Origin: an uncultured Phascolarctobacterium sp.
Lineage (GTDB): Bacteria; Bacillota; Negativicutes; Acidaminococcales; Acidaminococcaceae
NCBI GenBank assembly: GCA_900547415.1
Contig: URGS01000013.1
Location: 1-41,839, forward strand
Direction of reading: 5' to 3'
Length of the DNA: 41,839 bases
Made by a program: the position numbers and the translations under genes. Each line of letters starts with the position of its first letter. Positions within the stretch are counted from its first letter, which is position 1. The notes beneath the pieces were generated by a model. That model saw only the letters and a program-made list of their open reading frames with translations, had not been told where the DNA came from and ran no database searches. This document shows positions 32,549 through 40,472 of the stretch, piece after piece.

Positions 32549-34261
32549 ATGCTGAAAGAATTTTTCCGTTATTATGGACCATATAAAAAAATATTTTGGG
32601 GAGTAGTCTTTGGCTCCTGTTTGGCAGCTGCCCTGGATTTGATTTTTCCAATCTTAGTGCGCCATATTTTGAGTGTGGAGCTGCCTAATAGGGATGTTTC
32701 TGGTATGCTTCATTGGATAAGCATTCTGTTTATCCTTTATTGTATTAATTTTGGCCTGCTTTTTGCCATAAATTACTATGGTCATATAATGAGTGCAGGC
32801 ATCGAAAATGATATGCGTCACGACCTATTTGCTCATTTGCAGAAGCTTTCCTTTCGTTTTTATGACAATAGCAAAACAGGTCAATTGCTATCTCGTATTA
32901 CTACTGATGTAGTAGAGGTCAGCGAGTTAACTTTCCGTGGGCCCAATGATTTGCTGGTTTGCTCTATAACTATGCTTGGAACTATAAGCGTACTTTTTTG
33001 GATGAATTCATGGCTTGGTTTATTGATTACGCTTTTGCTTATTGCTAAGACTGTACATACAGTTTTTATTAATCGAAAAATGAAGGCTGCCTTTCGTGCC
33101 AGCAGAGCACGCTCTGGCGAGGTATCTGCCCAGGCTGAGGAGGCTTTAAGCGGAGTGCGACTTGTACGAGCCTTTGCTTGTGAAGACGTGGAGCAAAGGC
33201 GCTTTATGGAAAAAAGCAATGCACTATATAATACTAGAAAAGCTTCCTTTAAGGTACTGTCATATTTTTCTGGCAGTGTAAACTATTTTACGAATATTAC
33301 TAATCTAGCGCTTTTGGGCTGTGGTGGTATTCTTATTGCTAAGGGAATGCTTACAGTAAGCGATTTTGTAGCATTTTTGCTTTATGTTAATCTGTTTATG
33401 AAGCCTCTACTGCGCTTGACAGTATTTACAGAAATGTATCAGCGTGGCATGGCTGGCTTTGCTCGTTTTTATGAGCTATTGCAGGAGCCTGTGGAAATTA
33501 GGGATGATGATAACGCTATTGAATGTAAAAATATTAAGGGTGAGCTTCGTTTTGAAAATGTAAGCTTTAGCTATTTGGAAAATCAGGCAGTGCTAAAGAA
33601 TTTTAGCCTTACCATTAAGCCTGGAGAGAAGGTGGCCTTTGTTGGTGCTACTGGAGCAGGTAAAACAACTATTGCCAGCTTAATGCTTCGTTTCTATGAG
33701 CCTCAGCAGGGAGGCATTTATTTGGATGGTGTCAATATTAATAAATATTCTCAGCGTTCATTGCGTCAGCAAATTGGTCTGGTACAGCAGGATGTGTTTC
33801 TGTTCTCAGATTCTGTAAGCTTTAATATTGCTTATGGCAAGGATGATGTTAGTGATACAGCAATCAAAAAGGCTGCCCAGTTAGCTGCCGCTGACAGCTT
33901 CGTTGAGCGTCTTCCTGAAAAATATTCCACTTGCATTGGTGAACGTGGTGTTAAGCTTTCTGGAGGACAAAAGCAGCGTTTAGCCATTGCTAGGGTGTTT
34001 TTGAAGAATCCGCCGGTCTTGATTTTGGATGAAGCAACCTCTGCTCTTGATACTAGGACAGAAAAGCAGATTCAAGGGGCTTTAGATGCATTAGCTAAGG
34101 AACGTACAACCTTGATTATAGCTCATCGTTTATCTACAATTATCAATGCTGATAAGATTGTAGTGCTGCATGAAGGCAGTATTGTTGAAATTGGAACTCA
34201 TGAGGAGCTTTTGCATAAAAATGGTACTTATAAGAAGCTTTATGAAATAAGTATGGAATAA
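32549..34261 (+). CDS. ABC exporter, fused membrane and ATPase domains
   Basis: This is a type IV (MsbA/multidrug-like) half exporter with 570 residues. The N-terminal 300 or so residues hold six membrane helices, and the ATPase domain has Walker A GATGAGKTT (366-374), signature LSGGQKQR and Walker B VLILDEATSALD, followed by the H-loop (IIAHRLSTI). It acts as a homodimer. AAGGAG fixes the start at 32549; the frame from 32504 lies inside the previous gene. It is the last gene of the ECF operon, so uptake (ECF) and export (this gene) of related compounds may be linked. No terminator of good quality was seen after it. Confidence 0.9.
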   Translation: MLKEFFRYYGPYKKIFWGVVFGSCLAAALDLIFPILVRHILSVELPNRDVSGMLHWISILFILYCINFGLLFAINYYGHIMSAGIENDMRHDLFAHLQKLSFRFYDNSKTGQLLSRITTDVVEVSELTFRGPNDLLVCSITMLGTISVLFWMNSWLGLLITLLLIAKTVHTVFINRKMKAAFRASRARSGEVSAQAEEALSGVRLVRAFACEDVEQRRFMEKSNALYNTRKASFKVLSYFSGSVNYFTNITNLALLGCGGILIAKGMLTVSDFVAFLLYVNLFMKPLLRLTVFTEMYQRGMAGFARFYELLQEPVEIRDDDNAIECKNIKGELRFENVSFSYLENQAVLKNFSLTIKPGEKVAFVGATGAGKTTIASLMLRFYEPQQGGIYLDGVNINKYSQRSLRQQIGLVQQDVFLFSDSVSFNIAYGKDDVSDTAIKKAAQLAAADSFVERLPEKYSTCIGERGVKLSGGQKQRLAIARVFLKNPPVLILDEATSALDTRTEKQIQGALDALAKERTTLIIAHRLSTIINADKIVVLHEGSIVEIGTHEELLHKNGTYKKLYEISME

Positions 34262-34384
34262 ACTAGCTGAAAGCGGTATAGCTGTACTAAAAGCTGCAAG
34301 AAATTTTTTCGCGGGATTTTCTCTAAAAATTATAATGTTTCATTGTAAAATGAAGTCGCACACCTTGAAAACAGAATAAAAATA

Positions 34385-34516
34385 GTCCATTGTGACCTCT
34401 TCGTGTTAAGATTAAGTTGCTACACAAAAACCAACAAGGAGGCAATCACAATGGACTACACTCAAGATACCACAAAACACATAAAAGGTAAATATTATGG
34501 ACTTAAAAAGAAATGA
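34385..34516 (+). mobile_element. Insertion-sequence 5' remnant with truncated transposase start
   Basis: A 21-codon ORF (34451-34516) begins MDYTQDTTKHIKGK, similar to starts of IS30-family transposases, then loses the match and stops. It has a strong AAGGAGG site. GTCCATTGTGA (34385-34395) is the exact complement of TCACAATGGAC (34446-34456), so the start region can fold into a stem that hides the start codon, as in IS elements that block read-through translation. The family is a guess from a few residues. No right end was found. Confidence 0.4.
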
Positions 34517-34550
34517 TAAAAATTACTAATAACAATTTTAACAAATATGC

Positions 34551-34579
34551 TTGACATTGCTAATAAAGAGTCGTATAAT
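34551..34579 (+). promoter_or_regulatory. Consensus sigma-70 promoter for the cobalamin riboswitch
   Basis: Perfect TTGACA (34551-34556), 17-bp spacer and perfect TATAAT (34574-34579), placed 25 bases before the aptamer. It is the strongest promoter sequence in the window. Confidence 0.88.
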
Positions 34580-34604
34580 AACATCATCAAGTTAATACTG
34601 AATT

Positions 34605-34750
34605 ACAGGTGCTAATGCTTAATAGAGAAGCCGGTTAAAGTCCGGCGCGGTCCCGCCGCTGTAACGTGGAGTTAGCTTCCATAACCACTGGACTAAGGTC
34701 TGGGAAGGGGAAGAAGAACAATGATACGAAGCCAGAAGAACTGCCTGTAA
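34605..34750 (+). ncRNA. Cobalamin (B12) riboswitch aptamer
   Basis: The conserved parts are present in order: the opening ACAGGTGCTAATGC, GAAGCCGGTTAAAGTCCGGC, then GCGGTCCCGCCGCTGTAAC and the B12 box AGCCAGAAGAACTGCCTGTA. Ligand binding of adenosylcobalamin or a related cobamide normally turns off genes for uptake or synthesis. Downstream, no transport or synthesis gene follows: the next gene of any sort is 620 bases away. An expression platform was not resolved. Confidence 0.93.
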
Positions 34751-35017
34751 TATGCATCGTCGTTTGACCTGCGAGAGACGGGGAGAGATGTTGGAAGCTT
34801 ATTTTAGTGCAGTTAGCTTTTTGCATTATCCTTATTGACATAATTAGGACAGTGGTTTGCTACTGGCTGTTTGAGGATATTGGGCTTTTTCATCCTGCTT
34901 AGATTATGGGTGAGCGTTACTGGTTTATTGTACAGCGCTTCGATATTTCGCCGTTTTTCAGATGTACTAGCCTTATAGCTGGTTAACAAATGAAAAGCGG
35001 CTTTCTGTTTCATTGCG

Positions 35018-35048
35018 CTCAAAGGTCAATAGATGGCGGACCTTTGAG
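35018..35048. repeat. Perfect 10-bp inverted repeat
   Basis: CTCAAAGGTC (35018-35027) and GACCTTTGAG (35039-35048) with an 11-base loop. It lies in the 620-base stretch between the riboswitch and the MsrA-like gene. No T-tract follows on either strand, so it is not a plain terminator. Confidence 0.6.
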
Positions 35049-35053
35049 AATCG

Positions 35054-35143
35054 TCAAGCCATCGATGCGAGATTGATTTGCACGTCAGACTGGACACCTG
35101 GCGTTTCAAATACCATTCTCAAATTCTCTTTTAGCGAGAACAT
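35054..35143 (-). CDS. Doubtful small ORF on the minus strand (29 codons)
   Basis: The frame starts MFSLKENLRMVFETPGVQ and ends before the inverted repeat. GGGAGAAAGGAA upstream of its ATG could serve as a ribosome site, and a 12-bp stem (35158-35189) lies just before it. I know no family, and chance is a real possibility. The rest of 34751-35371 holds only hairpins and, on the minus strand, short frames without other support. Confidence 0.25.
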   Translation of the reverse strand: MFSLKENLRMVFETPGVQSDVQINLASMA

Positions 35144-35157
35144 TTCCTTTCTCCCTC

Positions 35158-35189
35158 TGTGGGGCGACGTAGGGGTGCGTCGTCCCACA
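35158..35189. repeat. 12-bp hairpin
   Basis: TGTGGGGCGACG (35158-35169) pairs with CGTCGTCCCACA (35178-35189) with one wobble. It is unusually GC-rich for the region and lies between the riboswitch and the terminator that follows. Confidence 0.6.
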
Positions 35190-35199
35190 AAACACCCAG

Positions 35200-35226
35200 C
35201 CATCACAAATTATTGTGATGGTTTTT
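35200..35226 (+). terminator. Rho-independent terminator
   Basis: CCATCACAA (35200-35208) pairs with TTGTGATGG (35213-35221), then TTTTT. A transcript beginning at the riboswitch promoter would end here, about 640 bases long, without passing a recognisable + strand gene. Confidence 0.82.
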
Positions 35227-35371
35227 GTATTATATGCAATAAATTAAATATATTTGGCGTAGGCCTTGTACATATATGTGATGGTGTTTCGGGGCAGATT
35301 GCTAAAGAAATGTATTATAAATTCCGATATATATTTAGTACGAATTATAAGTAGCATGGGAGGTTCTGATT

Positions 35372-35797
35372 ATGAAGGAGCTTTATTTATGTGGTAATGA
35401 GCTTGATGCTCTTAAGGAAATATTAGAACACACTCGTGGAGTGGCGGCACTGACAATTGGCAGTGCTGATGCTCAAAATATTGCCTTTTCCTTGGATTGC
35501 TTAAGAGTAGAATATAATCCTAAAAAGATAGATATAACTGAGCTTTTAAAGGTTTATTTCACTGCTGTGGACCCATATTCACCGCCCAAATTTCCAGCTA
35601 AATCCACAGCAGTGCTTTTTAAAAGTGCAGAAGATGCCATGCAGATTGAATATTATCTGCGCTTCATGCAGATGCGCGGCGCAGAACCAGCAGCTGCTTT
35701 GGGTGAGCTGATTGTTAATGATTCTATTATTCAAGGACGAGAAACACGTCCGCTGCTGACCTTGTGCGGCAGATTGAAGAGCTTTACAGCTCTCTGA
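35372..35797 (+). CDS. Short MsrA-like (peptide methionine sulfoxide reductase fold) ORF, possibly frameshifted
   Basis: The product (141 residues) resembles the MsrA fold in places: YLCGNELDALKEILEHTRGV matches the region after the catalytic cysteine, and LRVEYNPKKIDITELLKVYF matches the VEYDP...YEELL segment. The MsrA GCFWG motif is reduced to a single Cys (LCGNE), so catalysis is doubtful. The last 20 residues look unnatural, while another frame from about 35747 reads SAADLVRQIEELYSSL, which suggests a frameshift near 35745. GGAGG supports the start. It stands alone before the mut operon. Confidence in the family is low. Confidence 0.5.
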   Translation: MKELYLCGNELDALKEILEHTRGVAALTIGSADAQNIAFSLDCLRVEYNPKKIDITELLKVYFTAVDPYSPPKFPAKSTAVLFKSAEDAMQIEYYLRFMQMRGAEPAAALGELIVNDSIIQGRETRPLLTLCGRLKSFTAL

Positions 35798-36031
35798 TTT
35801 TACTATCAACGGCCTGGACAACCGTGACCGTTTATAGATGCTTTTCAAATCTTCCTAAGATTGCTGCTTGTAGGCACGGCACCCTACAGATTGAGTGAGA
35901 GCAGTCTGGCTAATGCTTTAAGCAGAGAAAGGCAATGTTAAAAGAGAATGCGGAGGTGATATTGCGTATTGAGAAGACTTTTTATAAGTCAGTGGTAATT
36001 AAAGAAAAAATTCTTTAAGGAGGAAAATCTT

Positions 36032-38260
36032 ATGGCTGAAGAACAAGAAAAGATTACTGCTTCTGTCTTTGGTGACAAGCCCTTGACCGATGCAGAGCTG
36101 GCTGAAATTCTGCACAAATCTGAAAAGACTGCTAATTTCCCGCCGGTTTCTTTTGATGAATTCACCGCACCTGAATGGGATGAATGGGTAGACGCCTGCA
36201 ATGCTTTGCTGAAAGGCAAACCCTTTGACAAGATTATGTATACCAAAAATTATGAAGGTATAACCTTTGATCCTATTTACAGACGTGTTGATGTAGATGA
36301 TATCCTGCCCACAGATAACTATCCTGGTATGGGTGACTACCTGCGTGGTGCAACTGTTAACGAATATGTACATGAGCCCTGGGGCATTGCACAAAGCTGC
36401 GATGAAACCTTACCAGCAGACAACAACGAGCTGCTTAAGGAAGAAATCGAAAAAGGCTCCACCGTTTACAATATTGCATTGGATACTGCAACCTTGAATG
36501 GTGTTGAACCTAAAGATGCAGCAAAGCCTGGCGACATTGGTGTTAACCTTGCAACTGTTGAGGATATGAGCGTATTGCTTAATGGCCTTAAGCTTGATAA
36601 ATATCCTGTTCTGATTTATGCAGGTGCTTCTGCGATGGGCCTGATTGGTCTGACTGCTGCTGCTATTAAAGCGAAGGGTCTTAAAGTTTCTGACCTTCAT
36701 GGCTGCATTGGCGCTGATCCTATTGGTGAGCTGGTTAAGGCTGGTTCTACTACCGATTTAGAAAAGCTGTATGACGAAATGGCGGAGGCTATTCGTTGGT
36801 CCAAGAAAAATGCACCTAAGCTGCGTACTATCTTTGTAGACAGCCAAGTATATACTGATGGTGGTGCTGAGGCAGTTCAAGAGGTTGCTTATACCTTTGC
36901 TGCAGCTGTTGAATATGTACGCCAGATGCAAAAACGCGGCCTTTCTCTAAAAGATATTGCTAATTCCTTAGAGTTCTGCTTTAATCAGGGCGCAAACTTC
37001 TTTATGGAAATTGCCAAACTACGTGCACTTCGTCTTGTTTGGGCTGCTATCATGGAGGCCTTTGGCGCTGATGAAGAGGACCGTTCCACTGTAGTACATG
37101 GTCGTAACGCTCGCTTTACTAAGACTGTTATTGACCCCTATGTAAATATGCTGCGCAACACTACTCAAACCTTCTCATCCGTAGTTGGCGGCGTAACTAC
37201 TTTTGAGAATCCTCCCTTTGACCAGCTTATCCGCAAGGGTGACGTTTTCTCCCGTCGTATCGCTCGTAATCTGCACGTTATGCTGCAGGAGGAATTTGGC
37301 ATGATGCGTCCTATTGACGCAGCCGGCGGTTCCTGGGCTGTTGAGTCTTTGACTAAACAAATGACTGAGAAAATTTGGGCGGAGTTCCAAAAGGTTGAAG
37401 AGCAGGGCGGTATTATTAAAGCTCTGGAAGCAGGCTATCCGCAAAACTCTGTTAATGAGGTTCTGGAAAAACGCTTTAAAGCTCTGGACCTGCGTAAGGA
37501 TCGTGCTGTTGGCGTAAATATGTATCCTAACATGACTGAAGAACCTCTGGAACGTCGTGAAGAGGATGCAGAAGCTATGCGTGCTAAACGTTGCGCTGCA
37601 GTAGCTGAATATCTGGCTGATATTGATGCTGAGCTGAAGACTACCAAGCTGGCAGTTGTTAAGGCTGAGCCTACTGTAGAAAATGTTATTGATGCATTCT
37701 TTGCAGGTGCTACTTTGGCAGAGGTTGTTGCTGCTCATCAGGCTGAAGCAGGCGGCAGTGTTGCTCCTATTGCAGTTCATCATTGGACTGAGCGTTATGA
37801 GGCACTGCGCTTTGATACTGAAGCATATGTTGCTAAGACCGGCAAAAATGTTGAAGTATTTCTGGCTAACATGGGCCCCATTCCTCAGCACAAGGCTAGA
37901 GCGGATTTCTCTACCAGCTTCCTGCAGGTTGGCGAATTCAATGTTCATCTGAATGATGGCTTCCAAGATGACGAGAATGGCACTGCTATTGAAAAATGTG
38001 TTAAAGCGTGCAGCGAATTCCCCTACGATGTAGCTGTAATTTGCTCTACTGACGCAACCTATCCAGAGATTGTTCCAGCACTGGCTCCTGAGCTGAAAAA
38101 AGCTCTGCCTGAAGGAGCAACCTTGTTCCTTGCTGGCGCAGCACCTAAAGAGCTGGTTGATGTTTATAAAGAAGCTGGCGTAGATGATTTCATTAGCGTT
38201 TCTGCTAACTGCTATGAAACTCTGCGTATGTTACAAAAGAAGAAGGGGATGATTGAATAA
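36032..38260 (+). CDS. mutA: Methylmalonyl-CoA mutase small (non-catalytic) subunit
   Basis: The 742-residue beta subunit pairs with MutB to interconvert succinyl-CoA and methylmalonyl-CoA in the propionate-forming or propionate-using route. The N-terminal part is the mutase barrel-like domain (ASAMGLIGLTAAAIKAK, GRNARFTKTVIDPYVNMLRN, GGVTTFENPPFDQLI). The C-terminal part is the B12-binding fold, but the DxHxxG cobalt-ligand motif is absent (MGPIPQHKARAD in its place), as expected for the small subunit. AAGGAGG precedes the ATG. Its stop overlaps the mutB start by one base (TAATG). Codon use is richer in C-ending codons than in the tetrapyrrole region, suggesting high expression. Confidence 0.95.
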   Translation: MAEEQEKITASVFGDKPLTDAELAEILHKSEKTANFPPVSFDEFTAPEWDEWVDACNALLKGKPFDKIMYTKNYEGITFDPIYRRVDVDDILPTDNYPGMGDYLRGATVNEYVHEPWGIAQSCDETLPADNNELLKEEIEKGSTVYNIALDTATLNGVEPKDAAKPGDIGVNLATVEDMSVLLNGLKLDKYPVLIYAGASAMGLIGLTAAAIKAKGLKVSDLHGCIGADPIGELVKAGSTTDLEKLYDEMAEAIRWSKKNAPKLRTIFVDSQVYTDGGAEAVQEVAYTFAAAVEYVRQMQKRGLSLKDIANSLEFCFNQGANFFMEIAKLRALRLVWAAIMEAFGADEEDRSTVVHGRNARFTKTVIDPYVNMLRNTTQTFSSVVGGVTTFENPPFDQLIRKGDVFSRRIARNLHVMLQEEFGMMRPIDAAGGSWAVESLTKQMTEKIWAEFQKVEEQGGIIKALEAGYPQNSVNEVLEKRFKALDLRKDRAVGVNMYPNMTEEPLERREEDAEAMRAKRCAAVAEYLADIDAELKTTKLAVVKAEPTVENVIDAFFAGATLAEVVAAHQAEAGGSVAPIAVHHWTERYEALRFDTEAYVAKTGKNVEVFLANMGPIPQHKARADFSTSFLQVGEFNVHLNDGFQDDENGTAIEKCVKACSEFPYDVAVICSTDATYPEIVPALAPELKKALPEGATLFLAGAAPKELVDVYKEAGVDDFISVSANCYETLRMLQKKKGMIE

Positions 38261-40452
38261 TGATGAATCCAGATTTCACCAAAGTAACGCTTCCTGAGCA
38301 TCCCCACTGCTCTTATGAGGATTGGAAAAAGAAACTGGAAGCTAAAATGGGCGAAAATTATGATGCCCTTTATGATACAACCCTTGAACGTATTCCTGTA
38401 GAACCCTTGTATACCAAGGATATCTATGCAGACTGCAATCATCTTGATTTCATGAGCGGTATTCCTCCGTTCCTGCGTGGACCATATTCTACAATGTACG
38501 TGTTCCGTCCTTGGACTGTACGTCAATATGCAGGCTTCTCCACAGCGGAAGAGTCCAATGCATTCTATCGCCGCAATTTGGCAGCAGGTCAAAAAGGTCT
38601 GTCTATCGCGTTCGACTTGCCTACTCACCGTGGCTATGATGCAGATAACCCACGTGTTGTTGGCGATGTTGGTAAAGCAGGCGTATCCGTTTGCTCCATG
38701 CTTGATATGAATATTCTGTTCTCAGGTATTCCTTTGGATCAAATGTCCGTATCTATGACTATGAACGGCGCTGTTCTGCCTATTCTGGCATTCTTCATCG
38801 TATCTGGTGAGGAGCAGGGCGTAGATAAATCCATTATGGCTGGTACTATTCAAAATGATATTTTGAAAGAGTTTATGGTTCGTAATACCTATATCTATCC
38901 TCCTGCTATGTCCATGCGTATCATTGGTGATATTTTTGAATATACTACCAAATATATGCCTAAATTCAACAGTATCTCCATTTCCGGTTACCACATTCAA
39001 GAGTGCGGCGCAACTTGCGATCTGGAATTAGCTTATACTCTGGCTGACGGCATGGAATACATCCGTACTGGTGAAGCTGCAGGCCTGCCAGTAGACGCAT
39101 TTGCTAAACGTCTGTCCTTCTTCTGGGATATGGGCAAAAACTACTTTATGGAAGTAGCAAAAATGAGAGCTGCTCGCGTTCTGTGGGCTAAGATTCTGAA
39201 GAGCTTTGGCGCTAAGAATCCTAAATCCATGGCACTGCGTACTCACTCTCAAACTTCTGGCTGGTCTTTGACCGAGCAGGATCCGTTTAATAATATCGCT
39301 CGTACTGCTATGGAAGCTATGTCTGCAGCTTTGGGTCATACCCAATCCCTGCATACTAACGCTCTTGACGAAGCTATTGCATTGCCGACTGACTTCTCTG
39401 CTCGTCTGGCTCGTAATACTCAGCTGTATATTCAAGACGAAACCAAGGTTTGCAAAATCATTGATCCTTGGGGTGGTTCCTACTATCTGGAATATCTCAC
39501 TAACGAGATTATTCGTCGTGCTTGGGCTCATATTCAAGAGGTTGAATCCCTTGGCGGTATGGCGAAAGCTATTGCAACAGGTCTGCCCAAAATGCGTATT
39601 GAAGAGTGCGCAGCTCGTCGTCAGGCTGCTATCGACAGTGGCACCGAGACCATCGTTGGCCTGAACAAATATCGTCTGGCTAAGGAAGATCCGCTGAATG
39701 TATTGTCTATTGATAACACTGCTGTACGTAACGCTCAAATCAAACGTTTGGAAAAACTGAGAGCTGAACGTGACAATGACAAGGTTCAACAGGACTTGGC
39801 AGCAATTACCAAGGCTGCAGAAACCCGCGATAACGGCAACCTGCTGGAAATGGCAGTACAAGCTGCTCGCGACCGTGCTTCCCTTGGTGAAATTTCTGAC
39901 GCAGTTGAAAAGGTTTCCGGCCGTTTCAACGCAGTTATCCACACTGTATCCGGCGTATATTCCACCGCATTTGGCGGCAGTGATGATCTGGTAGAAGCTA
40001 ATAAGCTGGCAGACGAATTCGAGAAACTTGAGGGTCGTCGTCCGCGTATCTTTCTAGCTAAGATGGGCCAAGATGGTCACGATAGAGGCCAAAAAGTACT
40101 GGCTACCTCCTTCGCTGATATGGGCTGGGACGTTGACGTAGGTCCTCTGTTCCAAACTCCGGAGGAAACTGCACAGGACGCAGTGGACAACGACGTTCAT
40201 ATGGTAGGCTTCTCCTCCTTGGCAGCAGGTCATAAAACCTTACTGCCTGCGCTGGTAGAAGAGCTTGCTAAACTTGGTCGTGAGGATATCCTTGTATCTA
40301 TCGGCGGCGTAATCCCGGCACAGGACTATGATTATCTGTATGAGCATGGTGCTGCTGCTATCTTTGGTCCTGGTACCAACATTCCTAAATGCTGCATCCA
40401 GCTCTTGAAGATGCTGGTAGAACGTGCAAAAGAGGAAGCAAAAGAAGAATAA
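38260..40452 (+). CDS. mutB: Methylmalonyl-CoA mutase large catalytic subunit
   Basis: This catalytic subunit (730 residues) has the acyl-CoA-binding barrel at the N-terminus (FLRGPYSTMYVFRPWTVRQYAG, RTHSQTSGWSLTEQDPFNN) and a C-terminal B12 domain. The DGHDRG motif at residues 605-610 supplies the cobalt ligand His607, and GFSSLAAGH and GGVIPAQDY follow as usual. Its activity depends on adenosylcobalamin, which gives this organism a need for corrinoid and fits the salvage and uptake genes elsewhere in the window. An alternative start three bases later (38263) is equally good. Confidence 0.97.
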   Translation: MMNPDFTKVTLPEHPHCSYEDWKKKLEAKMGENYDALYDTTLERIPVEPLYTKDIYADCNHLDFMSGIPPFLRGPYSTMYVFRPWTVRQYAGFSTAEESNAFYRRNLAAGQKGLSIAFDLPTHRGYDADNPRVVGDVGKAGVSVCSMLDMNILFSGIPLDQMSVSMTMNGAVLPILAFFIVSGEEQGVDKSIMAGTIQNDILKEFMVRNTYIYPPAMSMRIIGDIFEYTTKYMPKFNSISISGYHIQECGATCDLELAYTLADGMEYIRTGEAAGLPVDAFAKRLSFFWDMGKNYFMEVAKMRAARVLWAKILKSFGAKNPKSMALRTHSQTSGWSLTEQDPFNNIARTAMEAMSAALGHTQSLHTNALDEAIALPTDFSARLARNTQLYIQDETKVCKIIDPWGGSYYLEYLTNEIIRRAWAHIQEVESLGGMAKAIATGLPKMRIEECAARRQAAIDSGTETIVGLNKYRLAKEDPLNVLSIDNTAVRNAQIKRLEKLRAERDNDKVQQDLAAITKAAETRDNGNLLEMAVQAARDRASLGEISDAVEKVSGRFNAVIHTVSGVYSTAFGGSDDLVEANKLADEFEKLEGRRPRIFLAKMGQDGHDRGQKVLATSFADMGWDVDVGPLFQTPEETAQDAVDNDVHMVGFSSLAAGHKTLLPALVEELAKLGREDILVSIGGVIPAQDYDYLYEHGAAAIFGPGTNIPKCCIQLLKMLVERAKEEAKEE

Positions 40453-40472
40453 GGAAGAGTGAGGTGATATAA

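Noticed and set aside
34813..35022. Minus-strand ORF of 70 codons in the riboswitch-terminator gap
   Set aside because: It lacks an ATG start with a ribosome site, its composition is not convincing, and it overlaps the inverted repeat. I see no family.
35935..36018. 27-codon ORF just before mutA
   Set aside because: It has only a weak AAGG upstream and ends in the mutA ribosome-site region. It could be a leader peptide, but nothing beyond an open frame supports it.
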